Shown here: piece after piece, positions 26,718 to 36,474 of the stretch
Position numbering within the stretch: the first letter of the stretch is position 1
Layout: each line of letters begins with the position of its first letter
DNA from: an uncultured Bacteroidales bacterium
Lineage (GTDB): Bacteria; Bacteroidota; Bacteroidia; Bacteroidales; F082
Direction: 5' to 3'
DNA length: 64,000 nt
Assembly (NCBI GenBank): GCA_900318265.1
Contig: ONKA01000003.1
Location: 124,001-188,000 of the forward strand
Translations under genes and position numbers: made by a program
Notes under the pieces: model-generated
Told to the model about the DNA's origin: nothing
What the model saw: the letters and a program-made list of their open reading frames with translations, nothing else
Databases searched by the model: none

Positions 26718-26812
26718 CGGCCCTTCGACCCTTCGATGGGCCTCAGGGACCGCGGGCTCAGGGACCTTGGTTTGAACACTAATCTGTCGGCCCTTCGACG
26801 GGCTCAGGGACC
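26718..26812. repeat. Cluster of REP copies downstream of the GIY-YIG gene
   Basis: Two copies of the CGGCCCTTCGAC...CAGGGACC element, at 26718-26766 (with an internal duplication) and 26787-26812, inverted relative to the copy at 26388. They fill the gap to galE. Confidence 0.85.
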
Positions 26813-26827
26813 TTAGTTTTTACAAAT

Positions 26828-27838
26828 ATGAAAATCTTACTCACTGGTGGCGCCGGCTTCATCGGCAGCCACACCTTAGTTGAACTCAACGCCGCGGGCC
26901 ACGAGACCGTGGTTATCGATAACCTCAGCAACAGCAACCCCAAGTCGCTCGAGCGCGTGGCGGAGCTGACAGGAAAACAAATCCCCTTCTACAAAGTCGA
27001 CATCCGCGACCGCGAAGGCCTCAACCGCGTGATGAGCGAACATCACTTCGACGCCTGCATCCACTTCGCCGGGCTGAAAGCCGTGGGCGAGAGCGTGGAG
27101 AAGCCTTGGGAATACTACGAGAACAACATCGGCGGCACACTGACCCTCCTCGACGTGATGCGCCAACACGGCTGCAAGAACATCATCTTCTCGTCGTCGG
27201 CCACCGTCTACGGCGACCCGGCCATCATCCCTATCACGGAGGAATGTCCCAAGGGTCACTGCACAAACCCCTACGGCCAGACCAAGAGCATGCTCGAGGA
27301 GATCATGATGGATATGCAGAAGGCCGACAAGGAATGGAACATCGTGTTGCTGCGCTACTTCAACCCCATAGGCGCCCACCCGAGCGGTAGGATAGGGGAG
27401 AATCCCAACGGCATCCCAAACAACCTGATGCCCTACGTCACCCAGGTAGCCGTGGGCAAGCGCCCCGAGCTGGGCGTCTTCGGCAACGACTACCCCACGC
27501 CCGATGGCACCGGCGTCCGCGACTACATCCACGTCGTCGACCTGGCACGCGGCCACGTAGCGGCCTTGCAGGCCATCGAGAGGAACTGCGGCATCGCCAT
27601 CTATAACCTCGGCACGGGCCAAGGCTACTCGGTGCTCGACGTGGTGAAGACCTTTGAGAAGGTCAACGGCATCAAGATTCCTTATAGCATCAAGCCGCGC
27701 CGGGCGGGCGACATCGCCACCTGCTACTCCGACCCCGCCAAGGCCTATCGCGAGTTGGGCTGGAAGGCACAGTACGGCCTCGAGGAGATGTGTCGTGACT
27801 CGTGGAACTGGCAAAAAAACAATCCAAACGGATTTTGA
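26828..27838 (+). CDS. galE: UDP-glucose 4-epimerase
   Basis: 336 residues of the extended SDR type. GGAGFIG (7-13) binds NAD; the catalytic triad has Ser in SSSATVYG and Y149xxxK153. It interconverts UDP-glucose and UDP-galactose (and possibly the N-acetyl forms). Length and motifs are standard. Codon use is strongly GC-ending, as in all genes to about 43 kb. Confidence 0.94.
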   Translation: MKILLTGGAGFIGSHTLVELNAAGHETVVIDNLSNSNPKSLERVAELTGKQIPFYKVDIRDREGLNRVMSEHHFDACIHFAGLKAVGESVEKPWEYYENNIGGTLTLLDVMRQHGCKNIIFSSSATVYGDPAIIPITEECPKGHCTNPYGQTKSMLEEIMMDMQKADKEWNIVLLRYFNPIGAHPSGRIGENPNGIPNNLMPYVTQVAVGKRPELGVFGNDYPTPDGTGVRDYIHVVDLARGHVAALQAIERNCGIAIYNLGTGQGYSVLDVVKTFEKVNGIKIPYSIKPRRAGDIATCYSDPAKAYRELGWKAQYGLEEMCRDSWNWQKNNPNGF

Positions 27839-28032
27839 TGTTTAAGAAGAACGTAAAACCATGTTCATAGAAAATTATCCATCAGTTTTCAAAAGAAACG
27901 GCATACAATATGGTGCCGTAGTTAGTCCTTTTCCGTAATTCTCGACTGGGTCGACGGGCGGAACCCGAACCTAGTCAAAAGGATAAAGTTAATTAACGAA
28001 TTGAAAACCAAAACAAACACTAACAAACATAA

Positions 28033-30243
28033 ATGGATAAAGTAACTATCATTGACTACGACCGGATTTACAAGAACTTCATCGACGAGAAGTATCTGCA
28101 CGACGGTCACGACGAGTACTACTACCGCAACCAACAGGTGAAGAAGCCTGAGGGCGGTTGGCGTCACCTGCGTTCCGACGAGATCGAGCGTCTGGTGAAA
28201 AACAGCAACTCAGCTACCAACTGGGACGATATCTGGGTCACCGACGAGTTCGACACCAATATGATTCGCAACAACCATTTCTTTGGTATGGTGCGTATCG
28301 GTCGCGTGAGCAATAAAGTGTTGCAATACCACGACCTGCGTGTGCCCATCGGCATCACCGACAGCAGCATCATCTCGTGCGACATCGGCGACGACGTGGC
28401 CATCCACGACGTGCATTACATGGCCAACTACATCATCGGCGACCGCGCTATTCTCTTTAATATCCAGGAGATTTCGACCACCGACCACTCCAAGTTCGGC
28501 AACGGCACCATCAAGGAAGGCGAGCCCGAGGACGTGCGCGTGTGGCTCGAGGTGATGAACGAGATCGGCACGCGTCGCATCCTGCCCTTCGATGGCATGA
28601 TCACGGCCGATGCCTACCTCTGGGCCAAATACACCGACGACACCAAGCTGCAGGAACGCCTCAAGGAGATCACACAAGCCAGCGTCGACTTCCACCGCGG
28701 CTACTACGGCACCATCGGCGAGTCGTGCGTCATCAAGAACTGCTGGATCCTCAAGGATGCCAAGGTGGGACCGCACTGCTACATCAAAGGCGCCAGCAAG
28801 CTGAAGAACCTCACCATCAACTCGTCGGAAGAGGAGCCTTCGCAGATCGGCGAGGGCGTCATCCTCGTCAACGGCATCACGGGCTACGGCTGCCGTATCT
28901 TCTATTCGGTGACGGCCACCCGCTTCGTGCTGGGCGACAACTGCAACCTGAAATACGGCGCCCGCCTCATCAACTCAGTGCTGGGCGACAACTCCACCAT
29001 CTCATGCTGCGAGGTGCTCAACAACCTCATCTTCCCCTCGCACGAGCAGCATCACAACAACTCCTTCCTCATCTCGGCCTGCGTCATGGGACAGAGCAAC
29101 ATGGCTGCCGGTGCCACCGTTGGCTCCAACCACAACAGCCGCGCCACCGACGGCGAGATCGTGGCCTCGCGCGGCTTCTGGCCTGGCCTCTGCTCCAGCG
29201 TGAAGCACTCGTCGAAGTTCGCCAGCTTCACCCTGCTCAGCAAGGCCGACTACCCCAGTGAACTCAACATCATGCTGCCGTTCTGCCTCGTCAACAACAA
29301 CACGGCCAAGAACGAGCTTGAGGTCATGCCTGCCTACTGGTGGATGTACAACATGTACGCCATCGCGCGCAACACCTCGAAGTACGTGAAACGCGACAAG
29401 CGCAAGCGCAAGATCCAGAACATCGAGTTCGAGACCCTCGCCCCCGACACCGTGGAGGAGATCATCGAAGGACGCAAGCTCCTGGAGGTATGGGTCGCCA
29501 AGGCCTATCTCCGCAAGAAAGGCGAAGACCCCGAGCGGTACGAATACTACGACCTGCGCGAATGCGGCAAGAACCTTCTTGACAACGAGCCTACCACAGT
29601 GAAGACGTTGGAAGTCTTTGGCGAGCACATGGAGAAAGGCAAGCGCAAGGTACGCATCCTCAAGCCTTTGGAGGCCTATTACGCCTATGGCGACATGATC
29701 ACCTACTATGCCGTCAAGACCCTGATGCATTACTTGGAGAACCATCCTGACATCGACATGGAGACCATCGTGAACCACATGCGTGGCAAGCGCCTCCGCA
29801 AATGGATCAACCTTGGTGGCCAGACCATGGCCGAGGAGTATGTCGAACAGCTGCGGGCCGACATCCGCGACGGCAAACTCAATACCTGGGAGGAGATCCA
29901 TCACCGTTACGACGAGCTGTGGGACAACTACCAAGCGGAGAAGCTGCGTCATGCCTACTTCTCGCTGATGTTCCTCTACAAGGACGAGACCGATGTGCTC
30001 ACCGAAGAGATGTGGCACGAGAACCTCGACAAGGCCATCCGCATCCAACATTTCATCTGCGACCAGGTCTACGAGAGCCGCAAGAAAGACTACGAGAACG
30101 AGTTCCGCAACGCCACCTTCCGCAACGAAGCCGAGAAACTGGCCGTGGTGGGCAGCATCGACGATGTGTCGTTCGTCAAGCAAATCCGTCAGGAGACCGA
30201 AGATTTTATCGCATTAATCCAAAAATACCGTAATACCCATTAA
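28033..30243 (+). CDS. DUF4954-family protein
   Basis: 736 residues. The middle (about 100-420) shows hexapeptide-like repeats of the left-handed beta-helix kind (SIISCDIGDDVAIHDV and similar), the rest is helical and charged, with no signal peptide. I match it to DUF4954, a large protein nearly confined to Bacteroidota and of unknown role. The beta-helix and the position between galE and nagB suggest sugar-nucleotide or acyltransfer chemistry, but that is a guess from context. The 194 bases before it hold no feature I can support. Confidence 0.72.
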   Translation: MDKVTIIDYDRIYKNFIDEKYLHDGHDEYYYRNQQVKKPEGGWRHLRSDEIERLVKNSNSATNWDDIWVTDEFDTNMIRNNHFFGMVRIGRVSNKVLQYHDLRVPIGITDSSIISCDIGDDVAIHDVHYMANYIIGDRAILFNIQEISTTDHSKFGNGTIKEGEPEDVRVWLEVMNEIGTRRILPFDGMITADAYLWAKYTDDTKLQERLKEITQASVDFHRGYYGTIGESCVIKNCWILKDAKVGPHCYIKGASKLKNLTINSSEEEPSQIGEGVILVNGITGYGCRIFYSVTATRFVLGDNCNLKYGARLINSVLGDNSTISCCEVLNNLIFPSHEQHHNNSFLISACVMGQSNMAAGATVGSNHNSRATDGEIVASRGFWPGLCSSVKHSSKFASFTLLSKADYPSELNIMLPFCLVNNNTAKNELEVMPAYWWMYNMYAIARNTSKYVKRDKRKRKIQNIEFETLAPDTVEEIIEGRKLLEVWVAKAYLRKKGEDPERYEYYDLRECGKNLLDNEPTTVKTLEVFGEHMEKGKRKVRILKPLEAYYAYGDMITYYAVKTLMHYLENHPDIDMETIVNHMRGKRLRKWINLGGQTMAEEYVEQLRADIRDGKLNTWEEIHHRYDELWDNYQAEKLRHAYFSLMFLYKDETDVLTEEMWHENLDKAIRIQHFICDQVYESRKKDYENEFRNATFRNEAEKLAVVGSIDDVSFVKQIRQETEDFIALIQKYRNTH

Positions 30244-30245
30244 TG

Positions 30246-30346
30246 GGCTACTGGCTACTGGCTCTTGGCTACTGGCAGCTTTCACAGAAGGGAAGACCCT
30301 CCTTTACCAAAAACTGCCAGAGGCCAGAAGCCAGAGGCCAGAAGCC
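30246..30346. repeat. Long hairpin of TGGCTAC heptamers, left of nagB
   Basis: The left arm is four to five heptamers of TGGCTAC/TGGCTCT; the right arm is their inverted counterpart (CCAGAAG/CCAGAGG). The arms meet in CTGGCAG/CTGCCAG and can fold into a stem of about 33 pairs with several mismatches. It starts 3 bases after the DUF4954 stop. Confidence 0.8.
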
Positions 30347-30387
30347 ACTAAACCACTGAACAACTGAACAACTAAAACCTATACATC

Positions 30388-31179
30388 ATGAGAGTAATCA
30401 TTGAACAAAACTACGACAAAATGTCGCGTTGGGCCGCCAATCACATTGTTGAACGCATCAAGGCTTTCAAGCCGACGGCCAAGAAACCTTTTATCCTCGG
30501 TCTGCCTACGGGCTCAACCCCTATCGGCACCTATAAGGAACTCGTGCGCCTCTACAAGAAGGGCGAGATCTCTTTTAAGAACGTGGTCACCTTCAACATG
30601 GACGAATACGTCCGCATCCCTGAGGACCACCCCGAGAGCTACCACAGCTTCATGTGGAACAACTTCTTCAAGCACATCGACATCAAGAAGGAGAACGTCA
30701 ACATCCTCAACGGCAACGCCGAAGACCTGGAGAAAGAATGCGCCCGTTACGAGGAAAAGATCAAGAGCTACGGTGGCATCGACCTCTTCATGGGCGGCAT
30801 CGGTCCCGATGGTCACATCGCCTTCAACGAGCCCGGCAGCAGCCTGACTTCACGCACCCGCGTGAAGACCCTCACCAGCGACACCATCATTGCCAATTCA
30901 CGCTTCTTCGAGAACGACATCAACAAGGTGCCGAAGACGGCTTTGACTGTGGGTGTGGGCACCGTCATGGACAGCCGCGAGGTAATGATCCTGGCCAACG
31001 GCCACGGCAAGGCCCGCGCCCTGGCCCACGCCATCGAAGGTGGTGTCAGCCAGATGTGGACCGTCAGCGTGCTGCAGATGCATCCGAAGGGCATCATCGT
31101 CTGCGATGACGCCGCCTGCGATGAACTGAAGTATCAGACTGTCAAGTACTTTAAGGATATAGAAAAGAATAATATTTAA
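30388..31179 (+). CDS. nagB: Glucosamine-6-phosphate deaminase
   Basis: 263 residues. It turns glucosamine-6-phosphate into fructose-6-phosphate and ammonia, the reverse direction of GlmS. The active-site residues of E. coli NagB are conserved: D72 in NMDEYV, D141 and H143 in [14 protein letters not shown]. The length is the single-domain form. Two long heptamer hairpins flank it. Confidence 0.95.
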   Translation: MRVIIEQNYDKMSRWAANHIVERIKAFKPTAKKPFILGLPTGSTPIGTYKELVRLYKKGEISFKNVVTFNMDEYVRIPEDHPESYHSFMWNNFFKHIDIKKENVNILNGNAEDLEKECARYEEKIKSYGGIDLFMGGIGPDGHIAFNEPGSSLTSRTRVKTLTSDTIIANSRFFENDINKVPKTALTVGVGTVMDSREVMILANGHGKARALAHAIEGGVSQMWTVSVLQMHPKGIIVCDDAACDELKYQTVKYFKDIEKNNI

Positions 31180-32286
<1,107 letters not shown>

Positions 32287-32292
32287 AAACTA

Positions 32293-32475
32293 GCCTCCCA
32301 TGTCATTCCTGCGCTGGCAGGTGGGCGAGCATGGAATCTATGGGAGGCGGCTATAAGAAGTAATAACCATTTGGGACGGCCTCAACAGCTATAGATCCCA
32401 TGCCTTTACCCACCAGCCCCCGTAGGGATGACATACCTGTTGAGGCCTGCAACAGCTAGCGTAGGGATGACATGC
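32293..32475. repeat. Pair of inverted REP elements (ATGTCAT...GGGATGACAT family)
   Basis: A first copy (GCCTCCCATGTCATTCC ... ATGGGAGGC, 32293-32348) and an inverted second copy (CTATAGATCCCATGCC ... GTAGGGATGACAT, within 32379-32455) are each framed by their own short inverted repeats (GCCTCCCAT and GCCTCAACAG). A third partial copy is at 32461-32474, and another at 43195-43249. Confidence 0.75.
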
Positions 32476-32523
32476 TTCCTGAAGTCTATAAAACCCGAAA
32501 AAGAAAAACAATTATACTATTCT

Positions 32524-33792
32524 ATGAAAGACACAAAAATCTGCGTCATCGGTTTGGGCTATGTGGGCCTGCCGCTGGCGCGTCTGTTCTCGACCAAGTT
32601 CGAGACCATCGGCTTCGACATGAACCAACGCCGTGTGGATGCCCTCATGGCTGGCCACGACGCCACCCTCGAGGTGGCCGACGACCTGCTGCAAGACGCC
32701 ATCCATAACCATGGCTTCCGCTGCACCACCGACCTCGAAGAGATCAAGAAGTGCAACTTCTACGTCGTCGCCGTGCCCACCCCCGTTGATGCCGACAACC
32801 GTGCCGACCTGCGTCCCCTCTGGGGTGCCTCTGAGACCGTCGGCAAGGTCATCAGCAAAGGCGACGTGGTGGTGTATGAGAGCACTGTCTACCCAGGTGT
32901 CACCGAGGAGGAATGTCTCCCCGTGGTGGAACGCGTCAGCGGGTTGAAGTTCAACACCGACTTCTATGCTGGCTACAGCCCCGAGCGCATCAACCCTGGC
33001 GACAAGCTGCACACCGTGGAGAAGATCAAGAAGGTGACCTCCGGCTCCACGCCCGAGATCGCCGACTACGTCGATGAAGTCTACAACAGCGTCCTCGTCA
33101 ACGGCACGCACAAGGCACCGAGCATCAAGGTGGCCGAGGCCTCCAAGATCATCGAGAACTCACAACGCGACGTCAACATCGCCTTCATGAACGAGCTGGC
33201 CAAGATCTTCAATGCCATGGGCATCGACACGCACGACGTCATCGAAGCTGCCTCCAGCAAGTGGAACTTCATCAAGCTCAGCCCGGGCCTCGTCGGCGGT
33301 CACTGCATCAGCGTCGACCCGTACTACCTCATCCAGAAGGCACAGGTCTACGGCGTGCTGCCGCGCATCATGCGTGCCTCGCGCCGCCTCAACGACGGCA
33401 TGGGCGCCTACGTGGCCAACCAGACCATCAAGTGCATGAACAAGAAAGGCGTGCTGGTGAAGAACGCCAGGATCCTCATCCTCGGCGTCACCTTCAAGGA
33501 GAATTGTCCCGACATCCGCAACACCAAGGTGGTCGACATCTACAACACCCTGCGTGAGTACACGCCCAACATCACGGTCTACGACCCCTGGGCTAACGCC
33601 GAGCACGTGTTCCAAGAATACGGCGTGGTGATCACCAACGAGTTGCCCACGACGCAGTTCGACGCGGTCATCCTCGCCGTGGCGCACAATGCTTTCCTCG
33701 ACATGGACGTGAAGTCCTTCGTCAAGGACAACGGCGTCATCTACGACGTGAAGGGCATCCTCCCGCGTGATATTATTGATGGTCGTTTGTAA
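32524..33792 (+). CDS. WbpA/TviB-like UDP-N-acetylhexosamine 6-dehydrogenase
   Basis: 422 residues from the ATG at 32524. UDP-sugar dehydrogenase with N-terminal NAD fold (CVIGLGYVGLPLA) and catalytic C261 in GLVGGHCISVDPYYL; two NAD-dependent steps oxidise C6 to a carboxylate. Sequence type and the WlbA-like neighbour suggest UDP-GlcNAc as substrate, though UDP-GalNAc (TviB type) is possible. The stop codon forms the first bases of the repeat array that follows. Confidence 0.87.
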   Translation: MKDTKICVIGLGYVGLPLARLFSTKFETIGFDMNQRRVDALMAGHDATLEVADDLLQDAIHNHGFRCTTDLEEIKKCNFYVVAVPTPVDADNRADLRPLWGASETVGKVISKGDVVVYESTVYPGVTEEECLPVVERVSGLKFNTDFYAGYSPERINPGDKLHTVEKIKKVTSGSTPEIADYVDEVYNSVLVNGTHKAPSIKVAEASKIIENSQRDVNIAFMNELAKIFNAMGIDTHDVIEAASSKWNFIKLSPGLVGGHCISVDPYYLIQKAQVYGVLPRIMRASRRLNDGMGAYVANQTIKCMNKKGVLVKNARILILGVTFKENCPDIRNTKVVDIYNTLREYTPNITVYDPWANAEHVFQEYGVVITNELPTTQFDAVILAVAHNAFLDMDVKSFVKDNGVIYDVKGILPRDIIDGRL

Positions 33793-34071
33793 GCTACTGA
33801 AGTGAGGCACCTAGCGGTGCATTGGAATTAGGGTTTTCTTTATCAAGAATTGGAGAATTAAGAGAAAAGCTACTGAAGGCTGCACCTTCGGTGCATTGGA
33901 ATTAGAGTTTCTTTATCAAGAATTAGAGAATTAAGAGAAAAGCTGCTGAAGGCTGCACCTTGCGGTGCTTTGGAATTAGAGGATGAAAATCGTACGATTT
34001 TCTTTCAAATTCCCAGCAAATTCAAATAATTTAGCTCGAAATGGGTAGTTCTCGAATTCTCAAAATTCTTG
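33791..34071. repeat. Left repeat array of the first GxxExxY gene
   Basis: Two full units (33791-33866, 33867-33939) and a third truncated one. Each unit has a hairpin GCACC-loop-GGTGC (loops TAGC, TTCG, TTGC) and the stretch TATCAAGAATTAGAGAATTA. The array ends with a perfect palindrome GAAAATCGTACGATTTTC (33985-34002) and an inverted copy of the AATTCTTGAT stretch that runs into the start codon of the GxxExxY gene. Confidence 0.9.
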
Positions 34072-34509
34072 ATGGGAAAAACAAGCATCAATCAAAATGA
34101 CCAGATAATCATGGGCGGTTTGTTATATCCAAAGGAAAGTGGTGTTCTTCTCGGTCTGGCTATGCAACTTCACAAAGAGTTAGGCTGTGGGTTTAAGGAA
34201 AAAGTCTATCAAGATGCATTTGAAGTGCTTTTGAAAGAAAACGGTATTCCTTACGAAAGAGAAAAACATATCGTGATGGTTTATCATGGTGTACAACTTG
34301 AGCATGATTTCTTTTACGATTTCCTTTGTTACGGTAAAATAGGTGTTGAACTTAAGGCTTTTGCCGAAATAACAGGAGAGTTTCAGAGTCAACTGATAAA
34401 TTATCTGCACATAGGCAAACAGCAGCTTGGATTACTATTGAATTTTGGTGCAGAAAGCCTTGAGTATAAATGGATTCCAAATAAGCCAGATTATAAAAGG
34501 AACAGTTAA
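34072..34509 (+). CDS. GxxExxY protein (PDDEXK-type), first copy
   Basis: 145 residues from the ATG at 34072, which overlaps the last bases of the left array. Signature GFKEKVY (GxxExxY) in ELGCGFKEKVYQDAF, nuclease-like core DFLCYGKIGVELKA with the D...ExK pattern, and a C-terminal NYLHIGKQQLGLLLNFG. The family (PDDEXK_3) is widespread, has no established role, and is predicted to have the PD-(D/E)XK nuclease fold. The gene is AT-rich compared with its neighbours and sits between two arrays of the same repeat. Confidence 0.88.
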   Translation: MGKTSINQNDQIIMGGLLYPKESGVLLGLAMQLHKELGCGFKEKVYQDAFEVLLKENGIPYEREKHIVMVYHGVQLEHDFFYDFLCYGKIGVELKAFAEITGEFQSQLINYLHIGKQQLGLLLNFGAESLEYKWIPNKPDYKRNS

Positions 34510-34522
34510 AGTGATGTATTTT

Positions 34523-34837
34523 ATAATCAAGAATTAAAAAATTAAGAGAAAAGTTACTGAAGCGCTGCACCTTGCGGTGCTTAGGAATTAGAGTTTTCTT
34601 TATCAAGAATTAGAGAATTAAGAGAAAAGTTACTGAAGGCTGCACCTTGCGGTGCTTTGGAATTAGAGTTTTTCTTTATCAAGAATTGGAGAATTAAGAG
34701 AAAAGCTACTGAAGTTCTGCACCTTCGGTGCGGGGAATGAGAGAAAGGAAAACCGCGGTTTTCCTCTCAAATTCCACGCTAATTCAAAAACGAAGACCCG
34801 AAAAGGAAAATTCTCAAATTCTCTAAATTCTTGATAG
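34523..34837. repeat. Right repeat array of the first GxxExxY gene
   Basis: Three further units of the 33791 type, in the same direction, followed by a different central palindrome (GGAAAACCGCGGTTTTCC, 34747-34764) and an inverted AATTCTTGATA end. The array thus has the same layout as the left one: direct units, a palindrome of changed sequence, an inverted terminal stretch. It accounts for nearly all of the gap to the next gene. Confidence 0.9.
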
Positions 34838-34906
34838 AAAGAAAAATATGATAGAAAGAAAATAAAAAGCTCAAAGAAAAAAATAGTTCTAAAACACAGT
34901 ATTATC

Positions 34907-36268
34907 GTGTTCCCAAAAACATCCCCATCTTTTTTTGATGGCCCCTGGACCTTCGAGAAGACCGAACACGCCATTCTCGGTCTCTGCAAGATCCTTGACC
35001 GTTATGCCCACAAGCTGACACTGGAGGACCTGCAGAACGACCCCCGTTGCGCCCGCATCCCCGACCTCAGCCTCGACACCGTGCAACAGGTCATCGCCGA
35101 CGTCGAAGCCAAGCTCTGGCGCGGCGCCAAGCCCTTCGAGCATGAGGTCATCTACCACACCGGTCCGCACCACGACGACATCATGCTGGGCATCATGCCC
35201 TTCATCAATAGGCAACTGCGCTCGCCCAACAACCAGGTGCACTTCGCCATCATGACCTCGGGCTACCACTCCGTCACCGACGCCTTCCTCCGTGAGGCTC
35301 TCCAGGACACCTTGGACTACCTCCATCAGGGTCGCATCCAGATGGTGCGCTACCCCGACTTCTTCGAGCAAGGCTACCGCTTCAAGCAGGAGAAGGACAT
35401 CCACCATTACCTCGACAACGTCGCCCGCCGCAACCCCGACGAGATGCGCCGCGGCTTCTGCCACCGCATCCTCCGCGATGCCGTGGGGCTCTGGTCGCTG
35501 AAGAGCGTCGTCGACGTCGAGGCACGCTTCACGACGGAGATCGAGAACCTCAAGGCGGGCAAGCCCAACAGCCCCGAGGTACAGAAGCTCAAAGGCGAGG
35601 TCCGCGAGTTCGAGGAAGAGCTCGTCTGGGCCTACGCCGGCACCGCTTTGGACCACATCCATCATCTAAGGCTGGGGTTGTATGATCAAGGGTCCCTGAG
35701 CCCTGAGCTTGTCGAAGGGTCGAAGGGCCCGGTTCATGACGATGACATCAACACCATCCTCAACCAACTCCGCACCATCAAGCCCACCGTCATCAGCGTC
35801 GCCATCGACTCGGAGGGACAAGGCCCCAACACGCACTACAAGGTCATGCAGAGCATCGCCGAGGCCGTCAGGCTGTGGGGCAAAGAGGCCGACCTCAAGG
35901 ACTTGAGGATCATCGGCTACCGCAACGTCTGGTCGACCTTCCATCCCGCCGAGGCCAACGTCTACGTGCCCGTCTCGCTCAACGCCTTCGCCGTCTTCGA
36001 GAAGGCCTTCAAGGACAGCTACTTGACCCAAGTCAAGGCGGAGTTTCCCAACCCCGACTTCGATGGTCCCTTCAGTGAGCTGGCAGAGCAGATCTGGGTG
36101 AAGAACTACAAGGACGTGCAGTTCATCCTCGGGAAGGACTTCTTCTACGAGAACGCCCACCCGCTCATCCGCGCCACGCATGGACTGATCTTCTTGAAGG
36201 AAATGAATGTGAAGGGATTTGTGGCTTTGGCGGAGAGCATGAAGTCAATAATGGAGAGAAATAAATAA
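34907..36268 (+). CDS. PIG-L/LmbE-type protein, possibly 5'-truncated
   Basis: 453 residues from a GTG start; the frame is open back to 34838 but has no ATG. A HTGPHHDDIMLG motif at about 84-95 corresponds to the HPDD metal site of PIG-L deacetylases, and GPNTHYKVMQ lies in the second half. In Bacteroidota this kind of domain is often the C-terminal half of larger NagB-type proteins. The sequence upstream of the GTG (IVLKHSII) continues smoothly into the protein, so an N-terminal part may have been lost when the repeat array arrived. Residues about 262-276 (SLSPELVEGSKGP) are a translated REP. Function is uncertain; amino-sugar deacetylation is the obvious guess. Confidence 0.6.
   Translation: MFPKTSPSFFDGPWTFEKTEHAILGLCKILDRYAHKLTLEDLQNDPRCARIPDLSLDTVQQVIADVEAKLWRGAKPFEHEVIYHTGPHHDDIMLGIMPFINRQLRSPNNQVHFAIMTSGYHSVTDAFLREALQDTLDYLHQGRIQMVRYPDFFEQGYRFKQEKDIHHYLDNVARRNPDEMRRGFCHRILRDAVGLWSLKSVVDVEARFTTEIENLKAGKPNSPEVQKLKGEVREFEEELVWAYAGTALDHIHHLRLGLYDQGSLSPELVEGSKGPVHDDDINTILNQLRTIKPTVISVAIDSEGQGPNTHYKVMQSIAEAVRLWGKEADLKDLRIIGYRNVWSTFHPAEANVYVPVSLNAFAVFEKAFKDSYLTQVKAEFPNPDFDGPFSELAEQIWVKNYKDVQFILGKDFFYENAHPLIRATHGLIFLKEMNVKGFVALAESMKSIMERNK
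35691..35729. repeat. REP inside the PIG-L-type gene
   Basis: GGTCCCTGAGC...TTGTCGAAGGGTCGAAGGGCC with a small internal duplication. It is read in frame as SLSPELVEGSKGP, in the orientation opposite to the copy in the PHP gene. Confidence 0.85.
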
Positions 36269-36320
36269 TAAGAAAAGGGAAGCAAATCGACCGCAAATCT
36301 GGCCATAAATACTTAATTAT

Positions 36321-36410
36321 GCAGCCACGCCCTCATCGGGCTGCTGCAGTCCGCTCGCAGGCTCGCCAACGCTTCGAAGAAGCGTAATCGACAAGCCCGA
36401 TAAGGGCAAG
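36321..36410. repeat. Palindromic element before pnuC
   Basis: CCCTCATCGGGCT (36330-36342) and AGCCCGATAAGGG (36394-36406) are inverted copies; between them ACGCTTCGAAGAAGCGT forms a small hairpin. A related piece (GCCCTAATCGGGCT) occurs at 43687. No thiamine riboswitch core (CTGAGA) is seen, although pnuC-type genes sometimes have one. Confidence 0.55.
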
Positions 36411-36474
36411 CCGATAAACCAGTACTAGTCAAAAAAAGATTTACAAAAGATTTGCTTCCAAAAATAACAATACC

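Noticed and set aside
27839..28032. Short open frame of about 25 codons after galE
   Set aside because: No recognisable sequence, no promoter or repeat; I see nothing supportable in this gap.
32428..32523. N-terminal extension of the WbpA-like protein
   Set aside because: The upstream part reads through a REP copy; MKDTKICVIGLGYVG is the normal family start.
33791..34837. CRISPR array
   Set aside because: Units are 73-76 bases with no spacer of differing sequence between them, they contain internal hairpins, and no cas genes are near.
36269..36474. Thiamine (TPP) riboswitch before pnuC
   Set aside because: No CTGAGA core or matching second conserved block; the region is a palindromic element.
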